DNA of 64,000 nucleotides, taken from Streptomyces sp. NBC_00190. Lineage in GTDB: Bacteria; Actinomycetota; Actinomycetes; Streptomycetales; Streptomycetaceae. The notes under the pieces were generated by a model, which worked only from the letters and a program-made list of their open reading frames with translations, searched no databases and was not told the DNA's origin. The DNA lies in contig NZ_CP108131.1 in the NCBI RefSeq assembly GCF_036203305.1, positions 2,542,001-2,606,000 of the forward strand, in the 5' to 3' direction. A program made the position numbers and the translations under genes. Positions 41,519-50,996 of this stretch are shown here, piece by piece. The first letter of the stretch is position 1. The number at the start of each line of letters is the position of its first letter.

Positions 41519-43273
41519 GTGCCTCAACTTCGTCTCGCTCTGAATCAGATCGACTCGCACGTCGGCAACATCGCCGCCAACGCCGACTCGGTCGTCCACT
41601 GGACCCGGCACTCCGCCGAGCAGGGCGCCCACCTGGTGGCGTTCCCGGAGATGGTGCTGACCGGGTACCCCGTCGAGGACCTCGCCCTGCGCGGTTCCTT
41701 CGTCGAGGCCTCCCGCACCGCGCTGCGCGAGCTCGCGGAGCGGCTGGCGGCCGAGGGCTTCGGCGAGCTGCCGGTCGTCGTCGGCTACCTCGACCGCACC
41801 GAGAAGGCGGCGCCCCGGCTCGGCCGTCCGGCCGGCTCCCCGGAGAACGCGGCCGCCGTGCTGCACCGCGGCGAGGTCGTGCTGCGCTTCGCCAAGCACC
41901 ACCTCCCCAACTACGGCGTGTTCGACGAGTTCCGGTACTTCGTGCCGGGCGGCACCCAGCCGGTGATCCGGGTGCGCGGCGTCGACGTGGCCCTGGCCAT
42001 CTGCGAGGACCTCTGGCAGGAGGGCGGCCGGGTCCCGGCCACCCGCTCCGCCGGGGCCGGGCTGCTGATCTCGATCAACGCCTCCCCGTACGAGCGCAAC
42101 AAGGACGACCTGCGCCTGGAACTCGTCCGGAAGCGGGCCCAGGAGGCCGGCTGCACCCTCGCCTACCTGGCCATGATCGGGGGCCAGGACGAGCTGGTCT
42201 TCGACGGCGACTCGATCGTCGTCGACGCCGACGGCGAGGTCATCGCCCGCGCCCCGCAGTTCTCCGAGGGCTGCGTGCTCGTGGACCTCGACCTGCCGGC
42301 CGCGCGGGCCGACGCCCCCGAGGGCGTGGTGGACGACGGGCTGCGCATCGACCGCGTGATCCTCTCCGAGGATCCCGTGGAGCCGTACGACGCGGTCGTC
42401 ACGGGCGGCTACGCCGACCGCCTCGACGACGACGAGGAGATCTACGACGCGCTGGTCGTGGGCCTGCGTGCGTACGTCAAGAAGAACGGATTCCGCTCCG
42501 TCCTGATCGGGCTCTCCGGCGGCATCGACTCCGCGCTGGTCGCCGCGATCGCCTGCGACGCGATCGGCGCGCAGAACGTGTACGGCATCTCGATGCCCTC
42601 GAAGTACTCCTCGGACCACTCCAAGGGCGACGCGGCCGAACTCGCCGAGCGGACCGGCCTGAACTTCCGGACCGTGCCGATCGAGCCGATGTTCGACGCG
42701 TACATGGGATCGCTGGGCCTCACCGGCCTCGCCGAGGAGAACCTCCAGTCCCGGCTGCGCGGCACCATGCTGATGGCGGTCTCCAACCAGGAGGGCCACA
42801 TCGTGCTGGCCCCGGGGAACAAGTCGGAGCTGGCCGTCGGCTACTCCACGCTGTACGGCGACTCGGTGGGCGCCTACGGCCCGATCAAGGACGTCTACAA
42901 GACGGACGTCTTCCGCCTCGCCCAGTACCGCAACCGGTCCGCGGCCGAGCGCGGCGAGATCCCGCCGATCCCGGAGAACTCGATCGTGAAGCCGCCGAGC
43001 GCCGAGCTGCGCCCCGGCCAGGTGGACACGGACTCGCTGCCGGACTACCCGGTGCTCGACGCGATCCTCGCGCTGTACGTGGACCGCGACCAGGGCATGG
43101 AGGAGATCGTCCTGGCCGGCTTCGACCGCGAGCTGGTGGCCAGGACCCTGCGGATGGTGGACACGGCGGAGTACAAGCGCCGCCAGTACCCGCCGGGCAC
43201 GAAGATCTCCGCGAAGGGCTTCGGCAAGGACCGCCGGCTGCCCATCACGAACGGCTGGCGCGAGCAGGCGTAA
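41519..43273 (+). CDS. nadE: Glutamine-dependent NAD+ synthase
   Basis: A 584-residue two-domain enzyme from GTG 41519. The N-terminal nitrilase-like amidotransferase shows the catalytic Glu (FPEMVLTGYP), Lys (RFAKHHLPNYG) and Cys (LAICEDLW), which releases ammonia from glutamine. The C-terminal synthetase has the ATP loop GLSGGIDSALVAA, followed by PSKYSSDHSKGDA and NKSELAVGYSTLYGDS. It converts nicotinate adenine dinucleotide to NAD+, the last step of NAD biosynthesis. Gene stands alone before a strong hairpin. Confidence 0.95.
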   Translation: MPQLRLALNQIDSHVGNIAANADSVVHWTRHSAEQGAHLVAFPEMVLTGYPVEDLALRGSFVEASRTALRELAERLAAEGFGELPVVVGYLDRTEKAAPRLGRPAGSPENAAAVLHRGEVVLRFAKHHLPNYGVFDEFRYFVPGGTQPVIRVRGVDVALAICEDLWQEGGRVPATRSAGAGLLISINASPYERNKDDLRLELVRKRAQEAGCTLAYLAMIGGQDELVFDGDSIVVDADGEVIARAPQFSEGCVLVDLDLPAARADAPEGVVDDGLRIDRVILSEDPVEPYDAVVTGGYADRLDDDEEIYDALVVGLRAYVKKNGFRSVLIGLSGGIDSALVAAIACDAIGAQNVYGISMPSKYSSDHSKGDAAELAERTGLNFRTVPIEPMFDAYMGSLGLTGLAEENLQSRLRGTMLMAVSNQEGHIVLAPGNKSELAVGYSTLYGDSVGAYGPIKDVYKTDVFRLAQYRNRSAAERGEIPPIPENSIVKPPSAELRPGQVDTDSLPDYPVLDAILALYVDRDQGMEEIVLAGFDRELVARTLRMVDTAEYKRRQYPPGTKISAKGFGKDRRLPITNGWREQA

Positions 43274-43285
43274 CGCGTCGGTGCG

Positions 43286-43327
43286 GAGGTCGGGCCGGGG
43301 CCTGAGCCGGGGCCCTGGCCCGACCTC
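43286..43327. terminator. Bidirectional terminator after nadE
   Basis: Seventeen-base arms (GAGGTCGGGCCGGGGCC at 43286-43302, complement at 43311-43327 with one G-T mismatch) enclose an eight-base loop, between convergent nadE and the endonuclease-like gene. Confidence 0.8.
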
Positions 43328-43345
43328 GTACGAGACCTGCGTGAG

Positions 43346-44374
43346 CTACGGCTTGACCGTGACCCGGGCCGCGATCGGGAGGTGGTCGCTGCTCGTGCGC
43401 GGGAGGGTCCAGGAGGCCTCCGGGCTGATCCCGCGGACCATGATCTGGTCGATCCGGGCCATCGGGAACTGGGCCGGCCAGCTGAAGCCGAACCCGTCGC
43501 CCGCCGCGCCCTGCGTGGAGCGCATCTGCGAGGTCACCTCGGACAGGGCGCGGTCGTTCATGGTGCCGTTGAGGTCACCGAGCAGGATGACCTTCTTCAG
43601 CGGTTCGCCGGCGAGGGCGGCGCCCAGCGCGTCGGCGCTGTTGTCGCGCTGGTTGGCGGTGAAACCGGCGTTCAGCTTGACCCGGACCGAGGGAAGGTGG
43701 GCGACGTACGCGGCGACCTGCCCGTACGGGGTGTCCACCGTGGCGCGCATGGCCCGGGTCCAGCCCAGCCTGATGTCGACCGGCCGGCTCGCGCTCAGCG
43801 GGAACTTGCTCCACACGCCGACCGTGCCCTCGACCGAGTGGTACTTGTACGTGCCCGCCAGGGCCTTCTCGTAGACGGGGACGGCGTCCCCCTTGAGTTC
43901 GGTCAGGGCCAGCACGTCGGCCCCGGACTTCGCCACGGACTCGGCGGTCAGGCGCGGGTCGGGGTTGTCGGCGTCCACGTTGTGGGTGGCGACCACGAGG
44001 TTGCCGCCGGAGCCGGATTTGTCGGTGACCAGGCCGCCGAACAGGTTCACCCAGACCCCGGCCGTCAGCAGTACCGCGATGAGCGCGGTCGCGGAGCGGC
44101 GGTACACGGCGGCGCCCAGCAGGACCGGGACGGCCACCCCCAGCCAGGGCAGGAAGGTCTCTGTGAGGCTGCCGAGGTTGCCCACGTCGTTGGGCAGCTC
44201 CGCGTGGAAGATCATGACGAGCGAGATGAGCACGGCGATCCCGGTCAGTACCAGCCCGCGCCGCCAGATGCCCCGGTCTCCTCGCAGTTCGGCCAGCCGG
44301 CGCCGGAAGCGGGATCCGGAGGGCTCGGGCTCCGAGCCGCCGTTCCCCTTTTCCGTCATGTACGCCTGTGCCAT
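43346..44374 (-). CDS. Membrane-anchored endonuclease/exonuclease/phosphatase family protein
   Basis: A 342-residue protein. A cytoplasmic N-terminus is followed by three hydrophobic helices (VLTGIAVLISLVMIFHAEL; FLPWLGVAVPVLLGAAVY; ALIAVLLTAGVWVNLFGGL) and an exterior EEP domain: VVATHNVDADN, LALTELKGDAV, VILLGDLNGTMNDRAL and SDHLPIAARV at the end, with the Asn, Glu, Asp and His of the catalytic site. EEP enzymes cleave phosphodiesters of nucleic acids or lipids. Extracellular placement is inferred. Start ATG 44374; an upstream gap of ~290 bases separates it from panB. Confidence 0.85.
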   Translation of the reverse strand: MAQAYMTEKGNGGSEPEPSGSRFRRRLAELRGDRGIWRRGLVLTGIAVLISLVMIFHAELPNDVGNLGSLTETFLPWLGVAVPVLLGAAVYRRSATALIAVLLTAGVWVNLFGGLVTDKSGSGGNLVVATHNVDADNPDPRLTAESVAKSGADVLALTELKGDAVPVYEKALAGTYKYHSVEGTVGVWSKFPLSASRPVDIRLGWTRAMRATVDTPYGQVAAYVAHLPSVRVKLNAGFTANQRDNSADALGAALAGEPLKKVILLGDLNGTMNDRALSEVTSQMRSTQGAAGDGFGFSWPAQFPMARIDQIMVRGISPEASWTLPRTSSDHLPIAARVTVKP

Positions 44375-44474
44375 GCCCCTGCCCTCACTGCCGTGCTCGC
44401 GCTCCGTCGCCGCCCCTTGACCCTAGGCGATGTCCGAAGCCTTACGTGTCCTGCGTCACCGACCGTCTCCTGTC

Positions 44475-44506
44475 ACGGTCGTACGTCCGGGAGGACGAAC
44501 GACCGT
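44475..44506. promoter_or_regulatory. Inverted repeat in the divergent EEP/panB region
   Basis: ACGGTCGTACGTCC (44475-44488) and GGACGAACGACCGT (44493-44506) pair over 14 bases with one mismatch, around a GGGA loop. Since it sits between divergent genes it is more likely an operator than a terminator. The regulator is unknown. Rest of 44375-44666 shows no gene. Confidence 0.4.
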
Positions 44507-44666
44507 ACGCCACGGGTTCCGCTTGTCACGAAACGCGCACATTCGGCCGCACGCGTCGGGCGTGCTGCCCCCGCCACTTCCGTCGCGGGCCACGTGGATG
44601 CCACCATGGTGAGTGAGTCCGGGGACGCCGTGAGGGCGCCTCGAGATGACACAAGGAGCAGTTGCA

Positions 44667-45536
44667 ATGACGCATGCCGTTTCGCCTGCCCGCGAACCCG
44701 CTTCGACGACCTCCCCCGCCCTGTACGGAGGCACGGGCACCCGGCGCATCACCGTCCGCGACCTGACCCTCGCCAAGGAACGCGGCGAGAAGTGGCCCAT
44801 GCTCACCGCCTACGACGCGATGACCGCGTCCGTCTTCGACGAGGCCGGCATCCCGGTCATCCTCGTCGGCGACTCGATGGGCAACTGTCACCTCGGCTAC
44901 GACAGCACCGTCCCCGTGACGATGGACCAGATGACCATGCTGTCGGCGGCCGTCGTACGCGGCACCAGCCGCGCGCTCGTCATCGGCGACATGCCGTTCG
45001 GGTCGTACCAGGAAGGCGCCGTGCAGGCCCTGCGCAGCGCCACCCGCCTCGTCAAGGAAGCCGGCGTGGGAGCGGTGAAGCTGGAAGGCGGCGAGCGCTC
45101 GCTGCACCAGACCGAGCTGATCGTCCAGTCCGGCATCCCGGTCATGTCCCACCTGGGCCTGACCCCGCAGTCCGTCAACGCCATGGGCTACCGGGTGCAG
45201 GGCCGCGGCGACGAGGCCGCGCACCAGCTGCTCCGCGATGCCAAGGCCGCGCAGGACGCCGGCGCCTTCGCGGTGGTCCTGGAGCTGGTCCCGGCCGAGC
45301 TGGCCGCCGAGGTCACCCGGTCCCTGCACATCCCGACGGTCGGCATCGGCGCGGGCGCGGAGTGCGACGCGCAGGTGCTGGTGTGGACCGACATGATGGG
45401 ACTGACCGGCGGCAAGATGCCGAAGTTCGTGAAGCAGTACGCGAACCTGCGCCAGACCATGAACGACGCGGCGAAGGCCTTCGCCGAGGACGTGGTCGGC
45501 GGAACCTTCCCGCAGCCGGAGCACGCGTTCCACTGA
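44667..45536 (+). CDS. panB: 3-methyl-2-oxobutanoate hydroxymethyltransferase
   Basis: A 289-residue enzyme from ATG 44667 (AAGGAG eight bases upstream; an ATG seven codons earlier overlaps this site). It makes ketopantoate from alpha-ketoisovalerate with methylene-tetrahydrofolate, the first step of pantothenate and CoA synthesis. Motifs: MLTAYDAMTASVFDEAG, VGDSMGN, GDMPFGSYQ, AVKLEGG, MSHLGLTPQS, and GIGAGAECDAQVLVW. Length and motif order are standard. A strong terminator follows. Other pan genes are not in the window. Confidence 0.95.
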   Translation: MTHAVSPAREPASTTSPALYGGTGTRRITVRDLTLAKERGEKWPMLTAYDAMTASVFDEAGIPVILVGDSMGNCHLGYDSTVPVTMDQMTMLSAAVVRGTSRALVIGDMPFGSYQEGAVQALRSATRLVKEAGVGAVKLEGGERSLHQTELIVQSGIPVMSHLGLTPQSVNAMGYRVQGRGDEAAHQLLRDAKAAQDAGAFAVVLELVPAELAAEVTRSLHIPTVGIGAGAECDAQVLVWTDMMGLTGGKMPKFVKQYANLRQTMNDAAKAFAEDVVGGTFPQPEHAFH

Positions 45537-45580
45537 GGCCACCGGCACGTAGCTGACCAGTAGTTCCTGCAGCTAGTTCC

Positions 45581-45613
45581 GACAGCCCGCCGACACGATG
45601 TCGGCGGGCTGTC
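45581..45613 (+). terminator. Terminator after panB
   Basis: A perfect 15-bp stem (GACAGCCCGCCGACA and complement) with CGA loop, followed by GTCGGCTG/GTCGGTCGG-like imperfect repeats instead of a U-tract. Confidence 0.85.
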
Positions 45614-45671
45614 GGCTGCCTGTCGGTCGGCTGTCGGTGGTTTGTCAGTGGCGGCTGGTCCCATGGTGGAC

Positions 45672-46685
45672 ATGACGCGAAACGACAAGAACCCCCACGC
45701 CGTGGAAGTACGGGGGCTGGTCAAGCACTACGGCGAGACCAAGGCCCTCGACGGTGTCGACCTGGACGTCCGCGAGGGCACCGTCCTCGGGGTCCTCGGG
45801 CCCAACGGCGCCGGCAAGACCACCCTGGTGCGCTGCCTTTCCACCCTGATCGTCCCGGACTCCGGAACCGCGGTCGTCGCGGGCTACGACGTGGTCCGCC
45901 AGCCGCGGCAGCTGCGCCGGACCATAGGACTGACCGGCCAGTACGCCTCGGTCGACGAGAAGCTCTCCGGCTGGGAGAACCTCTACATGATCGGGCGGCT
46001 GCTCGACCTGTCCCGCAAGGACGCCCGTCGCCGCGCCGACGAGATGCTTGAGCGGTTCTCCCTGACCGAGGCGGCCAAGAAAGCCGCCATGAACTACTCC
46101 GGCGGCATGCGGCGCCGGCTCGACCTCGCCGCCTCGCTGATCGGCAACCCGGCCGTGCTCTACCTGGACGAGCCGACGACCGGCCTGGACCCCCGTACCC
46201 GCAACGAGGTGTGGGACGAGGTCCAGCGGCTGGTCGCCGAGGGAGCCACCGTCCTGCTCACCACCCAGTACATGGAGGAGGCCGAGCAGCTCGCCAACGA
46301 GCTGACGGTCATCGACCGCGGCAAGGTCATCGCCAACGGCAAGGTCGACGAGCTGAAGGCCCGCGTGGGCGGCCGCACCCTGAAGATCCGCCCCATGGAC
46401 CCCTCGGACCTGCCGGGCATGGCCCGTGCGCTGTCGGAGGCCGGGCTGGACGGCGTGGCCGGCTCCCAGGCCGTGCCCGACGAGGGTGTGCTGCTGGTCC
46501 CGATCCTGACCGACGAACAGCTGACCGCCGTGGTCGGCCTGCTGGCCGCCCGCGGGTACGCCATCGCCGATCTCGGCACCTACCTGCCCAGCCTCGACGA
46601 GGTGTTCCTGGCCATCACCGGCCAGAAGCCGACCGTCGCCGAGGACTCCGTCCCCACCGAGAAGACCGAGGAGGTCGCGGCATGA
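45672..46685 (+). CDS. ABC transporter ATPase, DrrA type
   Basis: A 337-residue ATPase of the daunorubicin-resistance (DrrA) family. Walker A GPNGAGKTT, signature YSGGMRRR, Walker B VLYLDEPT, then the characteristic C-terminal extension (ANGKVDELKARVGGRTLKI ... YLPSLDEVFLAITG). It energises drug or lipid export with the membrane partner encoded next, whose start overlaps this stop by four bases. ATG 45672 is used; 45663 and GTG 45642 are alternatives. No antibiotic biosynthesis genes adjoin it, so the cargo is unknown. Confidence 0.9.
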   Translation: MTRNDKNPHAVEVRGLVKHYGETKALDGVDLDVREGTVLGVLGPNGAGKTTLVRCLSTLIVPDSGTAVVAGYDVVRQPRQLRRTIGLTGQYASVDEKLSGWENLYMIGRLLDLSRKDARRRADEMLERFSLTEAAKKAAMNYSGGMRRRLDLAASLIGNPAVLYLDEPTTGLDPRTRNEVWDEVQRLVAEGATVLLTTQYMEEAEQLANELTVIDRGKVIANGKVDELKARVGGRTLKIRPMDPSDLPGMARALSEAGLDGVAGSQAVPDEGVLLVPILTDEQLTAVVGLLAARGYAIADLGTYLPSLDEVFLAITGQKPTVAEDSVPTEKTEEVAA

Positions 46686-47533
46686 GCACCGTTACCACGA
46701 CGAAGCCCACTCCCGCCACCTCCGCCACGGCCTCGGCGGCGGCGCACCACGGCGAGGGCCGGATCGGCCTGCGGGGCAACCTGCGGCACATCGGCGCGCT
46801 GGTGCGCCGCAACGCCCTGCAGATCAAGGCGGACCCGGAGTCGATGTTCGACGCCGTGCTCATGCCGATCATCTTCACCCTGCTCTTCGTGTTCGTCTTC
46901 GGCGGTGCGATCTCCGGCAAGGGCAACCAGGAGGCGTACGTCAACTACGTCATCCCGGGTCTGATGGCCATGATGGGCATGAACATCTCCATGGCGGTCG
47001 GCACCGGCGTCAACGACGACTTCAAGAAGGGGATCATGGACCGCTTCCGGTCCATGCCGATCGCCCGGTCCTCCGTGCTCCTCGCGAAGATCGTCGTCGA
47101 GGTCGGCCGGATGCTGGTCGCCATCGCGATCCTGCTCACCGTGGGCTTCATCCTGGGCCTGTCGATCAAGACCTCCGTGCTGGACCTGTTCTACGCCATC
47201 GGCCTGTCGGCCGTCTTCGGCGCCTCGCTGATGTGGATCTTCATCCTGCTCGGTCTCACCATGAAGACCGCGCAGGCCGTCCAGGGCATGGCGATGCTGG
47301 TCCTGATGCCGCTGCAGTTCGGCAGCTCGATCTTCGCCCCGCCGACCACCATGCCGGACTGGCTGCAGTCCTTCACGGACTACAACCCGCTGTCCAACCT
47401 CGCCGACGCGGCGCGCGCCCTGATCAACGGGACGCCCATCGGCAACTCCGTGTGGATGACCCTGGGCTGGTCCCTCGCCATCACGGCGGTCACCATGCCG
47501 CTCGCGGTGCGCAAGTTCCGCCAGAAGACCTGA
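46682..47533 (+). CDS. ABC-2 type permease, DrrB type
   Basis: A 283-residue permease with six helices. A Thr/Ala-rich cytoplasmic tail leads to MFDAVLMPIIFTLLFVFVFG, GLMAMMGMNISMAVGTGV and FGSSIFAPPTTMPDWLQSFT, followed by DYNPLSNLADAARAL, the ABC2 family signature near the end. It is translationally coupled to the DrrA-type ATPase (ATGA overlap) and forms the channel of that exporter. It converges with the SARP regulator gene 58 bases downstream. Confidence 0.9.
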   Translation: MSTVTTTKPTPATSATASAAAHHGEGRIGLRGNLRHIGALVRRNALQIKADPESMFDAVLMPIIFTLLFVFVFGGAISGKGNQEAYVNYVIPGLMAMMGMNISMAVGTGVNDDFKKGIMDRFRSMPIARSSVLLAKIVVEVGRMLVAIAILLTVGFILGLSIKTSVLDLFYAIGLSAVFGASLMWIFILLGLTMKTAQAVQGMAMLVLMPLQFGSSIFAPPTTMPDWLQSFTDYNPLSNLADAARALINGTPIGNSVWMTLGWSLAITAVTMPLAVRKFRQKT

Positions 47534-47590
47534 CCCGCGGACCGATCCGTTCCGGATCGCGTCCCGGACGGACACCGGCCGGGGGCCGGG

Positions 47591-50500
47591 TCAGATGAGG
47601 GCGGTGGCCTCCTCCAGGGTGAGGCCACCGCCTTCGGCGTACGCGCTCTCGTAGGCGGCGTCACCCAGCGCCGCCCGTGCCAGCTCCTGCCCGCGGGCGA
47701 AGTCCTCACGTTCCGTCGTCACCGGGAAGTGCGCGGGCGGCAGCAGCGCGGCGTAGGCGCCCAGCAGCCGGGCCGCGTCGCACTCCCGGCGCGGGCCGCC
47801 GAGCGAGACCAGTGAGAAGGCCGCGGTCAGCAGGTAGACCGCCGGCATCTGCGGGGCCACCATGCGCGCCATCGGGTCGGTGGCCGTCTCCATGGCATGG
47901 CGCAGCCTGCCCAGGGCCTCCTCGTACAGCCCCTGCCGGTTGTCCAGCCAGGCCATCGTGCCGAGCAGGAAGCTGTCGAAGATGGCGAACGCTCCGAAGG
48001 CGAACTCGTCGCGCAGGGCCTGGAGCTGGGCGCGGGCCTCGGGGATCCGTCCCGTGCGGCCGAGGATGCCCGCGAGGAACATCCGGGCGGCGGGCATGGC
48101 CTCGTTGCCGTACCGCTGCGCCTCGGCGGTGATCTCGGTGAGGATCTGCTCGGCGTCCTCGATCCGGCCGTCCTCGGTCAGTGTCCCGGCCATCCGTACG
48201 CGCAGCACCGTCACCTGGGCCATGGCGCCGAGGCGTTCGGCGTAGGCGATCGCCTCGCGGTAGTCGCGGGCGGACAGGGCGTACTCACCGCGTTTCTCCC
48301 GGGCCTCGGCGCGGGCGGACAGCGCCTCGGCGCAGCCCCAGGCGTCGCCGAGTTCCCGGAAGAGGGCGAAGCTCTCGTCGGCGTCGCGGGTGGCGTCGCC
48401 CGCCCAGTCGGCCCTGTTGGCGAGGATGTTGGCGCGGAGCTGGAGGGCCGAGGCGAGCTCCCAGCGGTAGCCGAGGTCGCGGGCCGCGACGACGGTCTCG
48501 TCGACGGCCCGCTGGAGCAGGCCGGGGTCGCCCGCGATCATGACGGCGTAGATCCACAGCGCGCCCGGTGTCCGGCAGGTCTGCGGAAGGCCGGGCCGGT
48601 AGGTCGCGAGCACGGCGTCGACCCGGGCGCGGGCCTCCGGGCTGTTCCAGGTTTCGCTGTTCTGGTCCCGGGCGGCCAGCTGGAGCAGGTGGAGGGCGCG
48701 CCAGGCCTCGGTGAGCAGTTCGCCGCTGTAGGGCGGGGGCGTGTCGACGAGCCGCTCGTACACCGGCTCCGCGGGGACGACGGGCGGCGCGAAGGGGTCG
48801 GGGCCGAGCGTGATGGCCGCGTCGCACCAGTGCCGGGCCTCGGAGCGCAGGTCGTGCATGTGCCAGTACCAGCCCAGGGAGTGGGTGAGGCACAGCACTT
48901 CGCCGACGTCGCGGGCGGTGACGGCATGGCGCAGGGCCGTACGGAGGTTCTCGTACTCGGTGGCGAGCCGGTCGGCGGCCGCGCGCTGGCCGTGGCCGCG
49001 GAGCAGCGGCTCGGTGGTGCGGGCGAGTTCGCGGTAGTGGACGAGGTGGCGGCGTTCGGTGGCCTCCCGGTCGCCGTCGGCCTCGGCGAGGCGCTCGGCG
49101 GCGTACTCGCCGACCGTCTCCAGCAGGCGGTAGCGCATGCCGGAGCCGTCGGGGCCGGGGGCGGCCACGACGAGGGACTTGTCGACGAGGGAGCCGAGCG
49201 TGTCGGCGACGTCGAGGCCGCCTTCGGCGCACACCGTCTCGGCGGCGGCCAGGTCGCAGCCGCCCGCGAAGACGGACAGCCGGCGCAGGACGACGCGCTC
49301 GGGCTCGTCGAGCAGGTCCCAGGACCAGTCGACGACGGCCCGCAGGGTCTGCTGCCGGGGCAGCAGGGTGCGGCTGCCGCCGGTCAGGAGCCGGAAGCGG
49401 TCGTCGAGCCGGTCGGCGATCTGACGCGGGGTGAGCAGCCGCAGCCGGGCGGCGGCCAGCTCGATGGCCAGCGGCATTCCGTCCAGCCGGCGGCAGATCT
49501 CGGCGGCCGCGGCCGGGTCTTCGGTCACGGTGAAACCGGCGCGGGCCGCGGCGCCGCGGTCGTCGAGGAGCCGCAGCGCGACCGCGTCGGGCAGCGGCTC
49601 CACCGGGCGCAGCATCTCCCCCGGTACGCCGAGGGGCTCGCGGCTGGTGGCCATGATCCGGACGCCGGGGCAGTGGGTGAGGAGCCGTTCGGCGAGCTCG
49701 GCGGCGGCGCCGATGACGTGCTCGCAGTTGTCGAGCAGCAGCAGGAGCCTTCGGCGGGCGCAGTGTTCGGCCAGGCGGTCGAGGGGGTCGTCCCCGGCGC
49801 GGTCGGTGAGTACCCGCATCTCCTCGGCGGCGGCGCCGCGCAGCTTGGTCTCGCGCGCGCCGAGCGCGGCGAGCGCGGCCTCGGCCACGTCCTCGGGGTC
49901 GTCGACGGGGGCGAGCTCGACGAGCCACACCCCGTCGGGCCAGCCGTCCGCGTCCTGTGCCTCGGCGGCCTCCTGGGACAGCCGGGTCTTGCCGGCTCCG
50001 CCGGGTCCGAGCAGCGTGACGAGCCGGGCCCGGGCGAGGTCGGCGCCGATGGCGCGGATGTCGTCCTCGCGCCCGACGAAGGTGGTGAGCCGGGCCCGCA
50101 GGTTGCCCTGCCCGGGCTGGGCCGGAGCCGGCGACCGGGGCTGGACTCCCGGCCGGGAGACGGCGGTTTCGGGCGCGGCCGCGGGTACGGATTCGGCGTC
50201 GGGTGCGGGGTTCAGGAGCTCGGCGTGCAGGGCGCGCAGGGCCGGGCCCGGGTCCGTGCCCAGGCGGGCGGCGAGGTCCAGGCGGACGGTGTCGTACGCG
50301 GCCAGGGCCTCCGCCGGGCGGCCCGCGTCGCGCAGGGCCCGGATGCGCAGGGCCTGCAGGGGCTCGTCCAGCGGCTGTCGGGCGCACAGCGCGGTCAGCT
50401 CGGGCAGCGCCTGCTCCGCCCCGCCCAGGGCCAGGGCCGCGGCGAGCCGGCCCCGGCGCGCGTCGCCCCGTACGGCGTCCCAGCGCGCGGACTCCGCGGC

Positions 50501-50923
50501 CGGGTCGGGGAGGTCCGCCAGGGCCGGCCCGCGCCACAGGGCGAGGGCCTCGTCGTACAGGGCCGCGGCCTTGGCCGCCTCGCCCGCCTCCAGGGCCTCG
50601 CCCCCGGCGCGGGCCAGCCGCTCGAAGCGGTACAGGTCGATGTCCTCGCGGTCGGCGGCCAGCAGGTAGCCGCCCTCCGCGGAACGCACGGCCTCGCGCC
50701 CCAGCGCCCGCCGCAACCGCCCGACCAGCGCCTGCAGGGCGGCCACCGCGTCGGCCGGCGGATCGCCGTCCCACACCTCGTCGACCAGCAGGTGCGCCGG
50801 GACCGCCCGCCCGGGGCGCAGCGCGAGCCCGGTCAGCAGCGCCCGCAGGCGCGCTCCGCCGACGGCGACGGGGGTCCCGTCGTCACGTATGGCCTGGGTA
50901 GTGCCGAGAATCGCGTAACGCAC
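47591..50923 (-). CDS. SARP/AfsR-type large regulator (BTAD + NB-ARC ATPase + TPR-like tail)
   Basis: A protein of 1110 residues from GTG 50923 (VRYAILGTTQAIRDDGTPVA). Order: OmpR-like winged helix and BTAD (RLRALLTGLALRPGRAVPAH; DLYRFERLARAGGEALEAGE), an NB-ARC ATPase with P-loop LLGPGGAGKTRLS at about 305, VWLVELAP, LLLLLDNCEHV and GMPLAIELAAARL, then ~550 helical residues resembling TPR repeats. Such regulators switch on secondary metabolism or exporters. It faces the DrrAB-type genes convergently, so it is not simply their leader. The frame extends 25 codons further up, but the RYAILG start is typical. Confidence 0.9.
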   Translation of the reverse strand: MRYAILGTTQAIRDDGTPVAVGGARLRALLTGLALRPGRAVPAHLLVDEVWDGDPPADAVAALQALVGRLRRALGREAVRSAEGGYLLAADREDIDLYRFERLARAGGEALEAGEAAKAAALYDEALALWRGPALADLPDPAAESARWDAVRGDARRGRLAAALALGGAEQALPELTALCARQPLDEPLQALRIRALRDAGRPAEALAAYDTVRLDLAARLGTDPGPALRALHAELLNPAPDAESVPAAAPETAVSRPGVQPRSPAPAQPGQGNLRARLTTFVGREDDIRAIGADLARARLVTLLGPGGAGKTRLSQEAAEAQDADGWPDGVWLVELAPVDDPEDVAEAALAALGARETKLRGAAAEEMRVLTDRAGDDPLDRLAEHCARRRLLLLLDNCEHVIGAAAELAERLLTHCPGVRIMATSREPLGVPGEMLRPVEPLPDAVALRLLDDRGAAARAGFTVTEDPAAAAEICRRLDGMPLAIELAAARLRLLTPRQIADRLDDRFRLLTGGSRTLLPRQQTLRAVVDWSWDLLDEPERVVLRRLSVFAGGCDLAAAETVCAEGGLDVADTLGSLVDKSLVVAAPGPDGSGMRYRLLETVGEYAAERLAEADGDREATERRHLVHYRELARTTEPLLRGHGQRAAADRLATEYENLRTALRHAVTARDVGEVLCLTHSLGWYWHMHDLRSEARHWCDAAITLGPDPFAPPVVPAEPVYERLVDTPPPYSGELLTEAWRALHLLQLAARDQNSETWNSPEARARVDAVLATYRPGLPQTCRTPGALWIYAVMIAGDPGLLQRAVDETVVAARDLGYRWELASALQLRANILANRADWAGDATRDADESFALFRELGDAWGCAEALSARAEAREKRGEYALSARDYREAIAYAERLGAMAQVTVLRVRMAGTLTEDGRIEDAEQILTEITAEAQRYGNEAMPAARMFLAGILGRTGRIPEARAQLQALRDEFAFGAFAIFDSFLLGTMAWLDNRQGLYEEALGRLRHAMETATDPMARMVAPQMPAVYLLTAAFSLVSLGGPRRECDAARLLGAYAALLPPAHFPVTTEREDFARGQELARAALGDAAYESAYAEGGGLTLEEATALI

Positions 50924-50996
50924 CGGCCCATTGTCCCCGGATCCGTGCCCGGCCCCGACCCCATTTGTGTCAGGGCCCCGGGATAGGTTTCGCCGC

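Noticed and set aside
45672..50923. Antibiotic biosynthetic cluster around the DrrAB-like exporter and SARP regulator
   Set aside because: No biosynthetic enzymes lie nearby; neighbours are panB, site-2 protease and npdG, typical core genes.
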